In this document: positions 6,213 through 7,953 of the stretch, piece after piece | Numbering within the stretch: position 1 is the first letter of the stretch | Layout: every line of letters begins with the position of its first letter | Assembly: GCA_027619675.1 (NCBI GenBank) | Contig: JAQCHG010000056.1 | Coordinates: 1-7,953, forward strand | Direction of reading: 5' to 3' | DNA length: 7,953 bases | Source: Cyanobacteriota bacterium | GTDB lineage: Bacteria; Cyanobacteriota; Cyanobacteriia; Phormidesmidales; Phormidesmidaceae | Translations under genes and position numbers: made by a program | The notes under the pieces: model-generated | What the model saw: only the letters and a program-made list of their open reading frames with translations | Databases searched by the model: none | Told to the model about the DNA's origin: nothing

Positions 6213-7448
6213 TTACCAGCCCCGCGTGGGTGCCAGGGCGTTGCCCCGCAGCAGGCTGCCGAAGGTCTTGGCGGTGATTTTCATCTGCACCAAGGGGTTG
6301 GCGGGCACCACCGTCTTGTACAGGTAGCTGTCGAAGGTCAGCTTCTGGACATCAATGTCGGCGCACATTTCCACAAAGGCTTCGCGGGTGGCGTCGGTGC
6401 GGTAGAACACCCGCTGGAGCAGATCCAGCACCAGGTAGGTGGTGCCGTATTGCTTATCCCAGCGCTTCAGATACACCTTGAGGTCCGCCTCGGTGGGGAT
6501 GCGCTGACCGTTTTTGGAGAATTCCACAATGGTCTCAGCGCACATGCGGGCAGACTTGGCGGCAAAGTAAATGCCTTCACCGGAGGACTTGGTGACGGTC
6601 CCGGCGGCATCCCCCACCAGGGCGACCCGACCCACCACCCGGCGCGGGCGGGGATGTTCGGGAATGGGGTGGGCTTCTACCTTGATGATTTCGCCCCCTT
6701 CTAAGCGCTTGGCAGCGCGGGCGCGGATGCCCGCTTGCAGTTGCTTGATCTTGGCTTGGTTGACCCGCATGGTGCCGGTGCCAACGGCCACGTGATCATA
6801 TTTGGGGAAGACCCAGGCGTAGAAGTCGGGGGATACGTCGTCACCGACGTACATTTCCGCCAATTCTTCGTAGTAGGCCATTTTGTCTTGGGGCAGACGG
6901 ATGCGCTCTTGGAAGGCGATCGCGTAGTTGTAGTCCCCAGCTTTGATGGCTTTGGCCACCCGCGAGTTAGCCCCATCGGCCCCGATTACCAGGTCCACTT
7001 GCAGGCTCTTGTGGTTGCCCACTAGCCCTGCTTCACTGTGGTCTGCGTAGTGGAGGGTGTAGGGGTCGCTCTCGGTCTTGGGCAGTTCCAGGGTGTGGAC
7101 GGTGCCGTTGATCAGCTTGGCCCCTAGCTTGGCGGCGCGATCGCGCAGGAAGCCATCCAGCACTTCCCGACGGCACATGCCAATGTATTCGTCGTCTTTG
7201 AGGGTGCTGCCGATGTTGACCTCAATGTTGGAGGGGGAGATCATCTTCATCTTGCGCACGCGGCGATCGATGATCTCGGGGGGCAGGTCAAATTCATCCA
7301 CCATGCAGAGAGGAATGGCCCCCCCACAGGGTTTGGCGTTATCTAACTTGCGTTCAAATAGATAAGTTTCAATTCCAGCTTTCGCGAGAGTCTCAGCGGC
7401 AGAGGATCCCGCTGGTCCTGATCCGACAACAGCAACCCGAAGTGACAA
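6213..7448 (-). CDS. chlP: Geranylgeranyl reductase (geranylgeranyl diphosphate / chlorophyllide a)
   Basis: 411 residues from a TTG start at 7448. ChlP is a flavoprotein that uses NADPH to reduce three double bases of the geranylgeranyl chain, giving phytyl diphosphate or phytylated chlorophyll; phytyl tails also serve tocopherol and phylloquinone. The Rossmann motif VVGSGPAGSSAAE (7-19) binds FAD, followed by LFERK, the conserved NAKPCGGAIP (37-46), VIGADGANSR (154-163) and the second flavin motif LVGDAAGTVTKSSGEGIYFA (277-296). The C-terminus VVPANPLVQMKITAK and GNALAP is typical of cyanobacterial ChlP; TRGW is a short extra tail. The frame extends to another TTG at 7481, but family proteins begin MxLRVAVVGSG, matching TTG-TCA-CTT-CGG, and GGAG precedes it by 8 nt. 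No in-frame ATG or GTG lies nearby. It is a single-gene unit with its own terminator. Confidence 0.98.
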   Translation of the reverse strand: MSLRVAVVGSGPAGSSAAETLAKAGIETYLFERKLDNAKPCGGAIPLCMVDEFDLPPEIIDRRVRKMKMISPSNIEVNIGSTLKDDEYIGMCRREVLDGFLRDRAAKLGAKLINGTVHTLELPKTESDPYTLHYADHSEAGLVGNHKSLQVDLVIGADGANSRVAKAIKAGDYNYAIAFQERIRLPQDKMAYYEELAEMYVGDDVSPDFYAWVFPKYDHVAVGTGTMRVNQAKIKQLQAGIRARAAKRLEGGEIIKVEAHPIPEHPRPRRVVGRVALVGDAAGTVTKSSGEGIYFAAKSARMCAETIVEFSKNGQRIPTEADLKVYLKRWDKQYGTTYLVLDLLQRVFYRTDATREAFVEMCADIDVQKLTFDSYLYKTVVPANPLVQMKITAKTFGSLLRGNALAPTRGW

Positions 7449-7456
7449 GGGATTTT

Positions 7457-7460
7457 CTCC
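7457..7460 (-). promoter_or_regulatory. Ribosome binding site that sets the chlP start
   Basis: GGAG, within GGAGAAAA on the minus strand, lies 8 nt before TTG (7448-7446). It is the only good Shine-Dalgarno match upstream of any gene start here besides that of the hemerythrin gene. It supports initiation at this TTG rather than at the TTG at 7481. Confidence 0.75.
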
Positions 7461-7518
7461 ACATTGTTCAAAGCTACGCAACGCATCGTATCACGGGCTT
7501 TTGGCGGATCTGGGGCAG

Positions 7519-7534
7519 ATTTTAACCTTGTAAC
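7519..7534 (-). promoter_or_regulatory. Candidate chlP promoter element
   Basis: On the minus strand GTTACAAG is followed directly by GTTAAAAT. TAAAAT (7524-7519) matches 5 of 6 bases of a -10 box and would give a leader of about 60 nt, but no -35 match lies 16-18 bp upstream. The two half-similar GTTA units recall the RpaB/HLR1 direct repeat (GTTACAWW twice), but their period is 8 rather than the expected 10, so that identification is doubtful. Confidence 0.3.
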
Positions 7535-7585
7535 CGGAATGAAATAGTCGTTAACAATCTGACACCCTAACCGTGGGGGTTTCTA

Positions 7586-7600
7586 TCTAAAGAATTTAGA
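7586..7600. promoter_or_regulatory. AT-rich inverted repeat, possible operator
   Basis: TCTAAA-GAA-TTTAGA is a perfect 6-bp inverted repeat with a 3-bp centre in the chlP/hemerythrin spacer, about 140 bp upstream of the chlP start. Size and symmetry suit a dimeric DNA-binding protein; no specific regulator is recognised. Confidence 0.35.
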
Positions 7601-7633
7601 AAAAGTTGGTATGGCAGGGGTTGGGGACCGCCT

Positions 7634-7708
7634 GTGGGCGAGATCGCGCCCACCATCCTTGCAGACCCATCCCATTAGGCTCGCCCCTGTGGGCCAGGGT
7701 GGGATGGG
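7634..7708. repeat. Two tandem GC-rich hairpins
   Basis: First: GTGGGCG (7634-7640) pairs with CGCCCAC (7647-7653), 7 bp, 6-nt loop. Second: CCCATCCCA (7666-7674) pairs with TGGGATGGG (7700-7708), 9 bp, with an inner GCCC-CTGT-GGGC (7683-7694). CCTGTGGGC occurs in both (7631-7639 and 7686-7694). Neither is followed by a T-run on either strand. Confidence 0.6.
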
Positions 7709-7843
7709 CCAAAACCACACTTCAGCGTTGGAACAGTCACCCGTACCGAACTTCCCAGATGTCCCTAGCCCGATGTTTTTTTGTGAAAGTTTACGTTTTG
7801 GCGGGTAGGGGTTGCCGAGTTGGGATTTTTGGCCGAACATCTC

Positions 7844-7873
7844 TATGCTTACCCGAAGCAAAGCTCTATAGGA
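7844..7873 (+). promoter_or_regulatory. Start signals of the hemerythrin gene
   Basis: AGGA (7870-7873) lies 9 nt before the ATG at 7883, a good Shine-Dalgarno match. Upstream, TATGCT (7844-7849) could be a -10 box, with a weak TTGGGA (7820-7825) 18 bp before it. The ribosome site is the firmer of the two. Confidence 0.4.
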
Positions 7874-7882
7874 TTTGAGTTC

Positions 7883-7953
7883 ATGGTCATTGCAGCATGG
7901 CGAGATGAGTACTGCACCGGACATGCGGTGATTGATGCTCAGCATCGCCATCT
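7883..7953 (+). CDS. Bacteriohemerythrin-like protein, 5' end only
   Basis: Partial: 23 codons from the ATG, then cut by the window edge. The translation starts MVIAAWRDEY and continues CTGHAVIDAQHRH. This matches the N-terminus of prokaryotic hemerythrin domains: a Trp near residue 6, a Gly at the turn, then the I-D-x-Q-H motif whose His is a ligand of the diiron site. Such proteins bind O2 or NO reversibly and serve in oxygen storage, sensing or delivery. If the domain starts at residue 1, this may be a single-domain protein of about 130-200 residues, or the first domain of a signalling protein; the missing part decides. A ribosome site AGGA lies 9 nt upstream. It is divergent from chlP. 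Confidence 0.75.
   Translation, partial: MVIAAWRDEYCTGHAVIDAQHRH

Larger units (their letters stand above)
153..7144. repeat. HIP1 octamers (GCGATCGC), nine copies
   Basis: Copies seen at 153-160, 874-881, 1255-1262, 1925-1932, 2559-2566, 4836-4843, 4938-4945, 6916-6923 and 7137-7144. Seven are in coding DNA and two in the infC/ilvN spacer. Such density of this palindrome is a hallmark of many cyanobacterial genomes and supports the taxonomic reading. The listed span covers first to last copy, not one continuous element. Confidence 0.9.
7449..7882. other. Divergent spacer between chlP and the hemerythrin gene (434 bp)
   Basis: No supported gene; the minus-strand frame covering 7583-7951 runs antisense through the start of the hemerythrin gene and shows no domain. 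Contents: chlP ribosome site and candidate -10 (7457-7524), an AT-rich inverted repeat TCTAAA-GAA-TTTAGA (7586-7600), two tandem GC-rich hairpins (7634-7708), a T-rich stretch (7774-7798) and the start region of the hemerythrin gene. Confidence 0.7.

Noticed and set aside
7519..7547. RpaB HLR1 site upstream of chlP
   Set aside because: The two GTTA-type units are 8 bp apart instead of the expected 10 and the second departs from consensus; kept only as a low-confidence promoter element.
7583..7951. 122-residue minus-strand open frame upstream of chlP
   Set aside because: It runs antisense through the hemerythrin start, through two hairpins, has no recognisable domain, and its composition looks like noncoding DNA.
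1..7953. CRISPR array, phage genes, transposase, toxin-antitoxin or rRNA/tRNA genes
   Set aside because: No regularly spaced repeats, no such protein motifs and no conserved RNA signatures were seen on either strand.

Overview
The window comes from a cyanobacterium. Three things point there: a chlP gene (chlorophyll/tocopherol/phylloquinone phytyl-tail synthesis) whose product matches cyanobacterial ChlP along its whole length; at least nine HIP1 octamers (GCGATCGC) in under 8 kb; and a cyanobacterial-type HEAT-repeat membrane transporter. The DNA is GC-rich, with many short GC-rich hairpins and repeats between genes, as in larger-genome freshwater or filamentous cyanobacteria. I cannot name the genus from sequence alone.

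Left part (1-4455, minus strand): three genes read right to left in a probable operon. They are infC (translation initiation factor IF-3), then a 1016-residue protein joining a 12-span MFS/ATP:ADP-translocase-like membrane domain to a HEAT-repeat domain, then a DUF429 predicted nuclease. The gaps are 48 nt and 10 nt. Past the DUF429 stop, the first 25 bases of the window are one copy of a dispersed repeat.

Middle part (4456-5628): a 651-bp divergent intergenic region rich in inverted repeats, with several hairpins in a row and two alternative pairings of one segment. It lies between infC and ilvN (plus strand, acetolactate synthase regulatory subunit, branched-chain amino acid synthesis). ilvB, for the catalytic subunit, is not in the window.

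Right part (5629-7953): ilvN and chlP converge on a 584-bp spacer. It holds GC-rich hairpins, three copies of GTAGGGGCGC, a purine-rich tract, the second copy of the 25-bp repeat, and a textbook intrinsic terminator for chlP. chlP (minus strand) has no ATG or GTG near its start; a TTG preceded by GGAG fits the family N-terminus. Divergent from it, a bacteriohemerythrin-like gene starts at 7883 and is cut by the window edge after 23 codons. The spacer between them carries two strong tandem hairpins.

The named genes are housekeeping or pigment genes with clear functions. I found no clear new multi-gene system. The least explained items are the infC-linked HEAT/translocase fusion with its DUF429 partner, the structured region upstream of ilvN, and the 25-bp repeat.
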